Assembly (NCBI RefSeq): GCF_027920745.1
Contig: NZ_JAQIBB010000079.1
Coordinates: 1-64,000 of the forward strand
Direction: 5' to 3'
DNA from: Gallibacterium faecale
GTDB lineage: Bacteria; Pseudomonadota; Gammaproteobacteria; Enterobacterales; Pasteurellaceae
DNA: 64,000 bases
In this document: positions 44,246 through 53,771 of the stretch, one piece after another
How the letters are laid out: every line of letters begins with the position of its first letter
Position numbering within the stretch: position 1 is the stretch's first letter
Position numbers and translations under genes: made by a program
Notes under the pieces: model-generated
The model's database searches: none
Seen by the model: only the letters and a program-made list of their open reading frames with translations
Told to the model about the DNA's origin: nothing

Positions 44246-44701
44246 TTAAACTCCTCGTCTAGCACACATTAAATCGGCTTCACAAACTAATTGCCCATCA
44301 ACGGTCGCAATTCCTTTAAAACGCATCACACCACGTCTTTCACGTTCAAATTCAATTTGCAATATTAATTGATCGCCTGGTAACACAGGTTTCTTAAAGC
44401 GCGCATTATCAATTGCAGCAAAATAGTACAACTCATTTGGTGAAAGTTGTGTTGTCTTAAATGCTAACACCCCTGCAGATTGTGCTAACGCTTCTAAAAT
44501 TAGTACCCCTGGAAAAATCGGTTTTTGTGGGAAATGCCCAGTAAAACAAGGTTCATTCACACTCACGTTTTTTACTGCTTTGAGCCATTTACCTTCTTCA
44601 AAATCTAACACACGATCAACCAATAAAAATGGGTAACGGTGTGGCAAAAGCTGCATAATTTCGTCGATATCAACTATTCTTGGTTCTCGTTCAATTGTCA
44701 C
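44246..44701 (-). CDS. fabZ: FabZ: (3R)-hydroxyacyl-ACP dehydratase
   Basis: Hot-dog fold dehydratase of fatty acid elongation; it competes with LpxA for 3-hydroxyacyl-ACP, which fits their coupling. It has 151 residues. The catalytic residues are H56 in GHFPQKP and E70 in LILEALAQ. It lies 27 bp after lpxD. Confidence 0.97.
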   Translation of the reverse strand: MTIEREPRIVDIDEIMQLLPHRYPFLLVDRVLDFEEGKWLKAVKNVSVNEPCFTGHFPQKPIFPGVLILEALAQSAGVLAFKTTQLSPNELYYFAAIDNARFKKPVLPGDQLILQIEFERERRGVMRFKGIATVDGQLVCEADLMCARRGV

Positions 44702-44728
44702 TTTGGTTGCCCCTTAATAATATTTATA

Positions 44729-45763
44729 TCATTCGCTGATATTTTTAATTTGTTTTTCTAATTCTTTTAGTCGCTTATTCATATCATTAATTCCTAATGT
44801 AAGCGCTGCTGTTTTACGCCACTCTTTATTAGGTTGTAATGGAATACCTGAAGAATAAACGCCTGGCTCAGTAATTGGGCGCATAACCATTCCCATTCCA
44901 GTAATAGTTACACCATCGCAAATTTCCATATGTCCATTAATGACACTTGCGCCACCAATTAAGCAATAACGTCCCACGTGTAAACTACCCGCCATAATTA
45001 CACCACCAGCCACTGCAGTTCCTGTACCGATATGTACGTTATGTGCAATCTGACAAAGATTATCAATAATCACATTATCTTCAATTACTGTCGCATCTAA
45101 TGCGCCACGATCGATACAAGTGCAAGCACCAATTTCGACATGATTACCAATAATCACTGTTCCTGTTTGTGGAATTTTAATCCATTTTCCACGCTCATTT
45201 GCATAGCCAAAGCCATCACTACCAATCACAGCAGAAGATTGAATTAAACAATCTGTACCAATTTCTACTTCATGGTAAACCGAAACATTAGCCCACAATT
45301 TTGTTCTAGCACCAATTTTGGCATTCTTACCAATAAAACAACCAGCGCCAATACAAACATCATCACCTAAAACAACTCCATCTTCGATGACTGCATTAGC
45401 ACCGATACTCACATTCTTACCTAACAGTGCGGTTACTGAAATGACTGCACTTTCAGCAATCTCTGTTGCTGGTTTCGGTGTTTTATCCATATATTGTGCC
45501 AAAATCGCATAAGCAACATAAGGATCTTTCACCACAATCAGATTTTGTTTATCTGAACAATGTGGAAGATCTGCTTCGCTTACTAATAATGCACCCGCCT
45601 GACTTTCAGCCAATAATGGGCGGAATTTAGGATTTGAAATAAATGTTAAATGTTGTGAGGTTGCGCGCTCTAAAGGTGCGATACTTTCTACGAAAATATC
45701 GGCGTTACCCTTTAGAGTACCGCCGACTTTTTCCGCCAACTCACTTAGACGGTATTGTTGCAT
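44729..45763 (-). CDS. lpxD: LpxD: UDP-3-O-acylglucosamine N-acyltransferase
   Basis: Third enzyme of lipid A synthesis. It has 344 residues (E. coli 341). An N-terminal uridine-binding domain (1-100) precedes the hexapeptide-repeat helix, with catalytic His in CQIAHNVHIG, and the C-terminal helices end QIKNISE. It follows skp by 15 bp. Confidence 0.96.
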   Translation of the reverse strand: MQQYRLSELAEKVGGTLKGNADIFVESIAPLERATSQHLTFISNPKFRPLLAESQAGALLVSEADLPHCSDKQNLIVVKDPYVAYAILAQYMDKTPKPATEIAESAVISVTALLGKNVSIGANAVIEDGVVLGDDVCIGAGCFIGKNAKIGARTKLWANVSVYHEVEIGTDCLIQSSAVIGSDGFGYANERGKWIKIPQTGTVIIGNHVEIGACTCIDRGALDATVIEDNVIIDNLCQIAHNVHIGTGTAVAGGVIMAGSLHVGRYCLIGGASVINGHMEICDGVTITGMGMVMRPITEPGVYSSGIPLQPNKEWRKTAALTLGINDMNKRLKELEKQIKNISE

Positions 45764-45778
45764 AATTCCAGCTATTCC

Positions 45779-46312
45779 TTATTTTTTCGCTGGTTGTGCT
45801 GCTGGAGCAAGTTTATCCATCACATCTTTAGTAATGTTTTTGCCATCAACTGCAAAAGCCACTGCATTAGCATCAATTACGAAAGTATATTTTTTCTCTT
45901 TTGCAATTTCATTAACCACTTTTTGGATAGACTCTACAACTTTATTGTCTTCTTCTGAACGACGTTGGTTGATTTTTTGTTGTAATTCATTAGCTTCTTT
46001 ATCATAGTCAGCACGTAATTTATTGATTTCATCTTCACGTTTTTTGATATCTGCTTGACGTAGATTCTTACCGTCTTTTTGTAATTTTTGGATTTTATCT
46101 ACAATTGCTTGTTCTTTTGCACGTAACTGTTCAACAGGTGCTTTAAATTCTTCATCCAATTTTTTCAATGCAGCTTGACGTTCTGGTGCATTTTGGAAGA
46201 TATAAGCAGAATTGATAAATGCAATATTTTCTTCTGCATTTGCTACTGAAGCAAATAATGCACTGCTTGCTAATGCTAAAGTTAATCCTGCAACTTTTAA
46301 AGATTTTTTCAT
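45779..46312 (-). CDS. skp: Skp (OmpH): periplasmic outer-membrane-protein chaperone
   Basis: Trimeric holdase that carries unfolded porins to the Bam complex. It has 177 residues: a signal peptide (1-26, ending ANA), a small beta base and long charged helices (about 50-140, coiled coil). A C-terminal proline/alanine tail follows. It is separated from bamA by 79 bp holding a 26-bp perfect palindrome. Confidence 0.94.
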   Translation of the reverse strand: MKKSLKVAGLTLALASSALFASVANAEENIAFINSAYIFQNAPERQAALKKLDEEFKAPVEQLRAKEQAIVDKIQKLQKDGKNLRQADIKKREDEINKLRADYDKEANELQQKINQRRSEEDNKVVESIQKVVNEIAKEKKYTFVIDANAVAFAVDGKNITKDVMDKLAPAAQPAKK

Positions 46313-46356
46313 AAAAACTCCTAGAGTATATTTATTAATTAAATTGGGTTGTATTA

Positions 46357-46382
46357 GAGAACTTATTTATAAATAAGTTCTC
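46357..46382. repeat. 26-bp perfect palindrome between bamA and skp
   Basis: GAGAACTTATTTA (46357-46369) is followed directly by its exact complement (46370-46382). The dyad lies 9 bases after the bamA stop and 44 bases before the skp start. On the minus strand (the transcribed direction) TAATACAACC follows, so there is no U tract. It may be an attenuator, RNase site or protein-binding site. Confidence 0.65.
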
Positions 46383-46391
46383 ATAAATTTT

Positions 46392-48803
46392 TTAGAATGT
46401 ACCACCAATACTAAATTGGAACTGTTCTACATCATCACCATCATATTTTTTGATTGGTTTCGCATATGAGAATACCAATGGTCCAATTGGTGATTGCCAT
46501 TGGAATGAAATCCCTGCAGATGCTCTTACCCGACTCGGATCACTGTAATCTGGTAAATTATATTTTGTAGATAATGATTTATCCCAATGTGTATTCCAAA
46601 CACTTGCGGCATCAACAAAAAATGAGGTTCTTACTGTTGTTTGATTTTTATCACTCACAAATGGTGTCGGCACAATCAATTCGATGCTGGTAGTTGCCAT
46701 TGCATTACCACCAATAACATCGGTACTTTGTCCATTCACATAACACTCAAATTCGTTATGGATTGTGCCATCTAAACATCCGCTAGGTGCGTTATTAGTA
46801 AGATAAAACGCATTAGGACCTACCGCACCATAAGAGAAACCACGCAATGAACCAATTCCACCAGCAGTATAGTATTGATAGAACGGTAATTTTTTACCAC
46901 CAAATCCATTTGCATAATTGAATCCTGCTTTACCAGAAAGTACCCAAGTTTCCGCACGATTTAATGGATAATAACCTACGATATTTGCATTCAATTTATA
47001 ATATTTATTATCTGAACCTGGGATACTAATACGTCCGCCGATATTAGCTTTAATCCCTTGTGTTGGGAAGAAACCACGATTTAAGCTGTTATATCCCCAA
47101 CCTAAGCTGAAATCGAAATCATGGTTAGAAAACTCCCACTCTTTTGCTTCAATTGATTGCAAATAAAGTGCACGGTTATATTCAGGCTCAATATCTTTCA
47201 ATTTATTATGTGCATAACCTAATCCCACATAGTAAGAGTTATTTTCATCTACTGGGAAACCTAAAGTTGTATCAATACCATATGAGGTTTTAGAGTAAGA
47301 AGCTTGGTTATTATTCTTTGAGTTATCGTATGTTTCATAATAAACATTACCACCAAGACTCACACCATCTTTAGTAAAATACGGTTCGTTATAACCTAAC
47401 GCGATACTCATTCCATAGTCATTGCGTGTTCCAGATAAGCTTGCTGATGCACCAGTTCCTAAGAAGTTATCTTGTTTTACACTTGCGTTATAACTCAAGC
47501 CACTTTCTGTACCGTAACCAATACCGAAGTTAATACTTCCGGTATTGCGCTCTTTTACTTTATAGATAACATCCATTTGGTCATTAGTGCCTTTCACCAT
47601 TTCCGTAGAACTATTCACAGTTTCAAAGAAACCTGTACGTTCTAGGCGTAATTTACCTAGTTGAATAGCAGATAAAGAATATAATGCACCTTCTTGTTGA
47701 CGCATTTCTTGACGTAATGTTTTATCTGCACTCGCATCATTACCTTTGAATAAGATGTTACGTACGTAATAACGGCGTCCTGCATCCACCACATAAATTA
47801 AATTCACTTCATGTTTTTCTTCATTAAATTCAGGCACTAAATTCACTTGTGGTGCAGCATAACTATTGTCACCTAAGATAGTTTTAATCCCATCTTCAAC
47901 ATCTTTCGCATTATCACCATTAAACAATTCACCTACATAAATTTTCTTCAATAATGGTTCCATTTGTGGCATTAATCCCGCAGTATCCCCTATAATACGA
48001 ACGCCACTTACGGTGTATTGTTCACCTTCAGAAACATCAATGGTAATTGCAATATCTTTTTTATCATCACTGACTTTTGTTTTTACATCAGTAATATTAA
48101 ATTTTGGATAACCTTTATTTAGATAAAAAGTCTTAATCGCTTGTAGATCATTTTGGAATTTTTGTTGATCTAATTTACTACTTGCAAAGAAATTCCACCA
48201 AGAAACATCCGGTTGAACTTCCATTTGATCTAATAATGTATCTTTATCGAATGCTTTATTGCCTGAAAAATTAATCTCTTTCACTAATGCACGATCGCCT
48301 TCAGTGATATTTAATTTCACATTAGCTTGGCTGCTTGCAACTTGATCAATATCGAAATTAACTTTGGCATTATAAAAACCAATAGAGTGATAATAATTTT
48401 CTAATTCAGTTTTAAATGCATCTAACTTTTCACGATTAAGTAAGCTGCCTGCTTTGATATCATTCGCATTGAGGTTATCTTGCAAGGCATCTTTTGGAAT
48501 CGAATCATTTCCAGAAAACTCTAAGCTATTAATCACAGCTCTTTCAGCAATATGAAGAACTAAAGTATTTCCTTCTCGAGAAGCTTGAACATTAGAAAAG
48601 GAACCATTCAGATATAATGCTCGAACAAGATTAGAGATATCTTGATCGGTAATAGTTTGCCCAACTTTGACTGGTAAATGTGCCATAATTGCACTTCTAT
48701 TCCCTTCTGAAACACCATCTAAGCGAATATCTTTCACGACAAATGGTGCAGCAAACGTTGCGGTACTGCTAAATAATAAACTAGTTAATAAAAGTTTCTT
48801 CAT
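46392..48803 (-). CDS. bamA: BamA: outer membrane protein assembly factor
   Basis: Inserts beta-barrel proteins into the outer membrane. It has 803 residues (E. coli 810). A signal peptide (1-19, ending TFA) is followed by five POTRA domains (about 20-420) and a 16-strand barrel. The loop-6 motif is RGF in GSLRGFSYG, and the C-terminus ends in Phe (FSIGGTF) as outer membrane barrels do. ATG 48803 has AGGATT upstream. The cysteine pair around SGCLDG and EFECY lies in the loop-6 region. Confidence 0.97.
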   Translation of the reverse strand: MKKLLLTSLLFSSTATFAAPFVVKDIRLDGVSEGNRSAIMAHLPVKVGQTITDQDISNLVRALYLNGSFSNVQASREGNTLVLHIAERAVINSLEFSGNDSIPKDALQDNLNANDIKAGSLLNREKLDAFKTELENYYHSIGFYNAKVNFDIDQVASSQANVKLNITEGDRALVKEINFSGNKAFDKDTLLDQMEVQPDVSWWNFFASSKLDQQKFQNDLQAIKTFYLNKGYPKFNITDVKTKVSDDKKDIAITIDVSEGEQYTVSGVRIIGDTAGLMPQMEPLLKKIYVGELFNGDNAKDVEDGIKTILGDNSYAAPQVNLVPEFNEEKHEVNLIYVVDAGRRYYVRNILFKGNDASADKTLRQEMRQQEGALYSLSAIQLGKLRLERTGFFETVNSSTEMVKGTNDQMDVIYKVKERNTGSINFGIGYGTESGLSYNASVKQDNFLGTGASASLSGTRNDYGMSIALGYNEPYFTKDGVSLGGNVYYETYDNSKNNNQASYSKTSYGIDTTLGFPVDENNSYYVGLGYAHNKLKDIEPEYNRALYLQSIEAKEWEFSNHDFDFSLGWGYNSLNRGFFPTQGIKANIGGRISIPGSDNKYYKLNANIVGYYPLNRAETWVLSGKAGFNYANGFGGKKLPFYQYYTAGGIGSLRGFSYGAVGPNAFYLTNNAPSGCLDGTIHNEFECYVNGQSTDVIGGNAMATTSIELIVPTPFVSDKNQTTVRTSFFVDAASVWNTHWDKSLSTKYNLPDYSDPSRVRASAGISFQWQSPIGPLVFSYAKPIKKYDGDDVEQFQFSIGGTF

Positions 48804-48858
48804 ATTGTTCAATCCTGTTGTTTTTTCAATAACAGTAAAAGTGAAATTTACTGCCATA

Positions 48859-50199
48859 TTATAAACGCATTATATCATTAAATAACACAAAAACCGTAAG
48901 CCATAACAATAACGCCACACCAAGCCGATATGCCATATTCTGTATTTTTTCTGGCACTGGTTTCTTAGTCAAACCTTCAATAAATAAAAACACAAGTTGT
49001 CCGCCATCTAATACTGGCAGCGGGAATAGATTCATAATACCTAAATTCACACTAATTAATGCCATAAAGCGTAAAAAATAGGTAAGACCATTCTCTGATG
49101 ATATCCCTGCACCTTGTGCAATAGAAATTGGACCACCCAGGCTGTTTAGACTTACTTCTCCAGTAAAAAGTTTACCAATAATCTTAATTGTTGCCCAAGA
49201 AAGTTGTCCGACCATTTGCCATGAATGAGAAAAAGCCGACAATAGACCATAACGTTGCATTTCAATATCTTGTGGATTAAGAGAATGTACCACAGGTACT
49301 AAACCCACATACGGCTTCCCTTTATCGTTTAATGCTGGCGTTAATGAAATTATTTGCTGCTCACCATTGCGTTCAATTGTAATCGCCATAGCTTGTTTTG
49401 GATGTTTCTGAATTTGAGTAACAAATTGTTGCCAATCCACTTTCTGACCATCCACGGCAACAATTTTATCGCCGGCTATTAAACCACTTTTTTCAGCAGG
49501 TGAATTTTCTGATACTTTGGCGATTGTATTATCAACTTTAGCTCTTTTTGGCTCAATGCCTAACGAGGTAAAAGCAGTTTCATTACTTGGATCAAACTTC
49601 CAATTCGATAAGTCAATAGTACGTTGAGTGGTTTTATCTGAATCTGTATCTTGTAAACGGAATGCGACTTCACCATCTCCCATTTTTGCTGCCAACACCA
49701 AATTGACATCTTCCCAGTTATGGATAGGTTCATTATCAATTGCTGTAATTTGATAGTTAGTTGGTAGTGCAGCTTGTGCCGCAAGGGAGTTCTGACGCAA
49801 ATCAGCAATGATTGGTTTTAAGGTAGGAATACCGAGTAAATAAACAACCCAAAATGCAAGTAAAGCGAAAATAAAATTAGCTAAAGGTCCGGCTGCATAA
49901 ATCATAATTCTAGAACGGACTGGCTGGCGATTAAATGCTTTAGCTAATAATTCAGGCGGCACGTCTTCATTACGTTCATCTAACATTCTAACGTAGCCAC
50001 CAAGCGGGATCATCGAGACAACAAACTCTGTCCCTTGTTTATCAACCTTTCGCCATAACACTTTACCGAAACCGATAGAGAATCGTTGTACCGCTACTCC
50101 ACATCGCCTTGCTACCCAAAAATGCCCTAGTTCATGTACAAAAACTAAGACAGCGATAACAATAATAAATGAAGCAACAGTCCATAAAAACGAAAACAT
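48859..50199 (-). CDS. rseP: RseP: site-2 intramembrane protease
   Basis: Cleaves the anti-sigma factor RseA (sigma-E response) and signal peptide remnants. It has 446 residues. The zinc site H22-E23-x2-H26 lies in the first membrane helix and the third ligand in VLDGGQL near the C-terminus; two PDZ domains (about 115-300) lie between. ATG 50199 has GGAATT 7 bases upstream. The candidate sigma-E promoter of degQ (3125) suggests a working pathway. Confidence 0.95.
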   Translation of the reverse strand: MFSFLWTVASFIIVIAVLVFVHELGHFWVARRCGVAVQRFSIGFGKVLWRKVDKQGTEFVVSMIPLGGYVRMLDERNEDVPPELLAKAFNRQPVRSRIMIYAAGPLANFIFALLAFWVVYLLGIPTLKPIIADLRQNSLAAQAALPTNYQITAIDNEPIHNWEDVNLVLAAKMGDGEVAFRLQDTDSDKTTQRTIDLSNWKFDPSNETAFTSLGIEPKRAKVDNTIAKVSENSPAEKSGLIAGDKIVAVDGQKVDWQQFVTQIQKHPKQAMAITIERNGEQQIISLTPALNDKGKPYVGLVPVVHSLNPQDIEMQRYGLLSAFSHSWQMVGQLSWATIKIIGKLFTGEVSLNSLGGPISIAQGAGISSENGLTYFLRFMALISVNLGIMNLFPLPVLDGGQLVFLFIEGLTKKPVPEKIQNMAYRLGVALLLWLTVFVLFNDIMRL

Positions 50200-50211
50200 A
50201 CTCAATTCCGA

Positions 50212-51078
50212 TCAAGTTAAAATAAAGAAGAATGCACTAAACACTGGTAACGCAGCAGTTAAACTATCAACACGATCTAAAATCCCACCATGTCCTGGAA
50301 TCAGTTGGCTACTATCTTTGATACCGCAGTGGCGTTTCAACATACTCTCAGTTAAATCACCTAAAATAGAAACAACAACAGTTAATACGGAAACAGAAAC
50401 TAATTCCACAAAAGATAAGCGAGTTGCTTCATATAATGGGGTAATCGTTAAGAAAATTGCAGCCACAATCACCGTGAGGACAATTCCACCAATAACCCCT
50501 TCCCACGTTTTCTTGGGTGAAACTGTTTCCGCAAGTTTATGCTTACCAAACTTTCTTCCTGCAAAATAAGCTCCAGTATCTGCTGCCCATACCAATAAAA
50601 ATACATACAGTAATAAAGTAATACCTTGATAAGCACTACTATTGTAATGATAAAAACGGAGCGCAAGTAAACTTAAAAAGAAAGGAACTAATGTGAAGAA
50701 AGCAAATAAGATTTGAGCAATAGTCGAATTTCCCCAAAAAGCCGTACTTTTCGGATAAGTCATTACCAAAATAAAGGCAACAATCCACCAAATTAAGGAT
50801 GACACAATTAATAATTCAGACACATTATTTAAAATCTTACCACTAGCGATAAAATCACTATTGGCATATATAAATAGATATAAAAATGCAGCGGCAATAC
50901 TTGTAATAATCCAACGTAAAATAGGTTGTTTAATGTTGGCAAATTGTGTCCATTCCCAAACGGCTAGCACAATTAATAATGCACAGGTACAAGCAAATAA
51001 TAGGGGTGGAAACACAAACAACACAATAAATACTAGGCTAACTAATACCAGTGCCGATAAGATTCGAGCCTTTAACAA
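50212..51078 (-). CDS. cdsA: CdsA: phosphatidate cytidylyltransferase
   Basis: Makes CDP-diacylglycerol, precursor of all phospholipids. It has 288 residues with about eight membrane helices. The C-terminal signature S-x-LKR-x4-KD, then PGHGG-x-LDRVD is intact. It is 12 bp from rseP and 12 bp after uppS. Confidence 0.95.
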   Translation of the reverse strand: MLKARILSALVLVSLVFIVLFVFPPLLFACTCALLIVLAVWEWTQFANIKQPILRWIITSIAAAFLYLFIYANSDFIASGKILNNVSELLIVSSLIWWIVAFILVMTYPKSTAFWGNSTIAQILFAFFTLVPFFLSLLALRFYHYNSSAYQGITLLLYVFLLVWAADTGAYFAGRKFGKHKLAETVSPKKTWEGVIGGIVLTVIVAAIFLTITPLYEATRLSFVELVSVSVLTVVVSILGDLTESMLKRHCGIKDSSQLIPGHGGILDRVDSLTAALPVFSAFFFILT

Positions 51079-51090
51079 AATAAACTCCTA

Positions 51091-51816
51091 TTATGATTGT
51101 TTAGAAAGAGAGCCAAAACGGCGCTCTCGTTGTTGATAAAAATCTAATGCGTCTTCAAACTCTTTTTCTGAAAAATCAGGCCATAATACTTCAGTAAAAT
51201 AGAGTTCTGCATAGGCCACTTGCCACAATAAAAAATTACTAATTCGCTGTTCACCACTGGTACGGATCAATAAATCAACCATCGGTTGATCCGCAGTTGT
51301 CAGATACTCTGCAAACTTATTTTCATCTAATTGCTGTAAAGCTAAATGACCAGCTTGTACATCATTACAAATACGTTTCGTCGCTTGTAAAATATCCCAA
51401 CATCCACCGTAATTGGCAGCAATGTTTAAAGTTAATTGGGTATTATGTTGAGTAAGCTCTTCTGCATGACGGATACGTTTTTGTAAACCTTCACTAAAAC
51501 GGGAAGTATCCCCCAAAATCTTCAGGCGAATATTATTTTTATGTAATTTACTCACCTCAAGATCTAACATTCTTATAAAGAGATCCATTAATGCATTAAC
51601 CTCTGACTCAGGTCTTTGCCAATTTTCACTACTAAAGGCATACAGAGTTAAATATTTAATTCCTGTCTGTGCAGCATAATAAACGGCACGCCTTACCGCT
51701 TGTACACCATTACGGTGTCCAAACACTCTTAACTTGCCTTTTTGTTTTGCCCAACGACCATTACCATCCATAATGATAGCAACGTGTTGTGGGATATTCT
51801 CAGGATCTAACGCCAT
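51091..51816 (-). CDS. uppS: UppS: undecaprenyl pyrophosphate synthase
   Basis: Builds the C55 lipid carrier from farnesyl pyrophosphate and isopentenyl pyrophosphate; WecA (498) uses the carrier. It has 241 residues. The catalytic aspartate is D17 in IIMDGNGRWA; SSENW and RTSGEQRISNFLLWQ are conserved. The start is uncertain: ATG 51816 matches the family length but has no clear Shine-Dalgarno, and the frame is open another 51 bases upstream to just after the dxr stop. Confidence 0.92.
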   Translation of the reverse strand: MALDPENIPQHVAIIMDGNGRWAKQKGKLRVFGHRNGVQAVRRAVYYAAQTGIKYLTLYAFSSENWQRPESEVNALMDLFIRMLDLEVSKLHKNNIRLKILGDTSRFSEGLQKRIRHAEELTQHNTQLTLNIAANYGGCWDILQATKRICNDVQAGHLALQQLDENKFAEYLTTADQPMVDLLIRTSGEQRISNFLLWQVAYAELYFTEVLWPDFSEKEFEDALDFYQQRERRFGSLSKQS

Positions 51817-51875
51817 ATAATAATTTAAAATAATGTTGCTCACGTCGAGCGACAATATACCACGCAAGCCACTAA

Positions 51876-53063
51876 TTAAAAACTTAAAATCCGATCATTC
51901 GCTATTTCTCTGGCGATTTTATCAACGGCTAACACATCCTCTACCGCCGTAATAGCTTGGCTTGGAATTTTTTCGACCACAAAGCGATTTAATTGTGCAA
52001 TTTGGGTAAAGCTAATTCTGTCATGTAAAAAAGCATCTACAGCCACTTCATTTGCAGCATTCATTGCCGTTGTCGCATATTGCCCTGCTTCAAACGCTTC
52101 AATAGCCAATTTGAGATTAGGATAACGTTGAAAATCTGGCGCCATAAACGTTAATTCAGTGAGTTTAGTGAAATCTAATGGTGCAACGCCAGACACAATC
52201 CGCTGTGGATAAGACATTGTTTCTGCTATCGGGGTACGCATATCAGGATTACCCATTTGTGCAATCACGCTTCCATCAATATAACGCACCATAGAGTGAA
52301 TAATTGATTGTGGATGAATAATAATTTCCATCTGTTCCGCACTTGCATTAAATAACCAACGCGCTTCAATGTATTCCAATCCTTTATTCATCATCGTAGC
52401 TGAATCAACAGAAATTTTTGCTCCCATTGACCAGTTAGGATGAGCTATTGCCTGAGCTGGCGTAATACTCTCAAACTCATCTAAAGGTTTTGTTCTAAAT
52501 GGGCCACCTGAGCCAGTTAGAACAATTTTACTTATACCTAGTCCAGCCAAATCACAAAAACCAATATTTTGTTGTGCTTCTACTGGTAATGATTGAAAAA
52601 TCGCATTATGTTCACTATCCACAGGTAATAAAGTCGCACCATATTTTTTCACTGCATCTAAAAACACTTGGCCACAAGTTACCAAAGATTCTTTATTTGC
52701 TAATAAAATACGTTTACCAGCTTTAATTGCAGATAATGTTGGTAACAATCCAGCTGCACCAACAATGGCTGCCATTACCATATCTACTTTTTCATGGGCT
52801 GCTAATTCACAAATCGCTTGTTCACCAGCGACTACCTCTGTTGCACAACCTTGATGTTTCAATTTCTCTGCAACTTGTTTCGCTGCATCGTGATTAGCCA
52901 TCGCCACAAATACAGGTTCAAATTCTAAACACTGTTTCGTCACTAACTCTACATTGCTATTCGCAACTAAAGCAAAAACTTGATATTGCTTGTTTTGTTT
53001 AATTACAGAAAGTGTACTTTGTCCAATAGAACCAGTAGAACCTAAGATAATGATATTTTTCAT
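51876..53063 (-). CDS. dxr: Dxr: 1-deoxy-D-xylulose-5-phosphate reductoisomerase
   Basis: Second step of the MEP isoprenoid pathway, feeding UppS. It has 395 residues (E. coli 398). The NADPH-binding GSTGSIGQST lies at 8-17; metal and substrate segments are PVDSEHNA and SMGAKISVDSATMMNKGLE. A strong terminator lies just upstream, between frr and dxr, so dxr expression may depend on readthrough or an unrecognised promoter. Confidence 0.97.
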   Translation of the reverse strand: MKNIIILGSTGSIGQSTLSVIKQNKQYQVFALVANSNVELVTKQCLEFEPVFVAMANHDAAKQVAEKLKHQGCATEVVAGEQAICELAAHEKVDMVMAAIVGAAGLLPTLSAIKAGKRILLANKESLVTCGQVFLDAVKKYGATLLPVDSEHNAIFQSLPVEAQQNIGFCDLAGLGISKIVLTGSGGPFRTKPLDEFESITPAQAIAHPNWSMGAKISVDSATMMNKGLEYIEARWLFNASAEQMEIIIHPQSIIHSMVRYIDGSVIAQMGNPDMRTPIAETMSYPQRIVSGVAPLDFTKLTELTFMAPDFQRYPNLKLAIEAFEAGQYATTAMNAANEVAVDAFLHDRISFTQIAQLNRFVVEKIPSQAITAVEDVLAVDKIAREIANDRILSF

Positions 53064-53091
53064 AATAGTATGTGCGGCTTATATTGAGGGA

Positions 53092-53127
53092 ACAAAAAAA
53101 TAACTGGCGAACAGGATCGCCAGTTAC
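53092..53127 (-). terminator. Terminator of frr, directly upstream of dxr
   Basis: On the minus strand the perfect 10-bp stem TAACTGGCGA/TCGCCAGTTA with a 6-base loop is followed by TTTTTTTGTTCC. It lies 13 bases after the frr stop and about 37 bases before the dxr start. Confidence 0.92.
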
Positions 53128-53139
53128 CAAAAGAAAAAA

Positions 53140-53697
53140 TTAGAAATCCATTAGCTCTTTTTCTTTTTCAGCTAATGCTTCATCAACTTTTTTCACATAA
53201 AGATCAGTTAATTTTTGGATCTCTTCTTGCGCTTTACGTTCTTCGTTTTCACTAATTTCTTTATCTTTTAATAGCGCTTTAATCTTATCATTCGCATCAC
53301 GACGGATATTACGTACCGCAACACGACCTTGCTCTGCTTCACCACGTACAACTTTAGTTAAATCACGGCGACGTTCTTCGGTTAATGGCGGTAATGGAAC
53401 ACGAATAGTTGTTCCCGCAGACGCCGGGTTTAGCCCAAGATCAGAAGCCATAATTGCTTTTTCTACTGCTGAGATTAAGCTACGATCAAATACAGTGACT
53501 GCTAATGTACGAGCATCTTCAGCAACCACATTTGCCACTTGGCGTAATGGTGTTGCTGCACCATAATACTCGACATGGATACCATCTAATAGGCTTGGAT
53601 GCGCACGCCCAGTACGAATCTTAGAAATTTGACTTTTTAACGCTTCTACGCTTTTTTCCATACGTTGTTGCGCTTCATCTTTAATTGTTTTAATCAC
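53140..53697 (-). CDS. frr: Frr: ribosome recycling factor
   Basis: Splits post-termination ribosomes with EF-G. It has 185 residues, the E. coli length. The three-helix bundle is marked by KIRTGRAHPSLLDGI and the C-terminal long helices (ENEERKAQEEIQKL). It follows pyrH by 74 bp. Confidence 0.97.
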   Translation of the reverse strand: MIKTIKDEAQQRMEKSVEALKSQISKIRTGRAHPSLLDGIHVEYYGAATPLRQVANVVAEDARTLAVTVFDRSLISAVEKAIMASDLGLNPASAGTTIRVPLPPLTEERRRDLTKVVRGEAEQGRVAVRNIRRDANDKIKALLKDKEISENEERKAQEEIQKLTDLYVKKVDEALAEKEKELMDF

Positions 53698-53771
53698 ACT
53701 ATATTCCTTTTTAATTTAACTCGAATAACAACTGCCGCCGAATTTTAACTAATGTAACACTTTTTTTAAAT

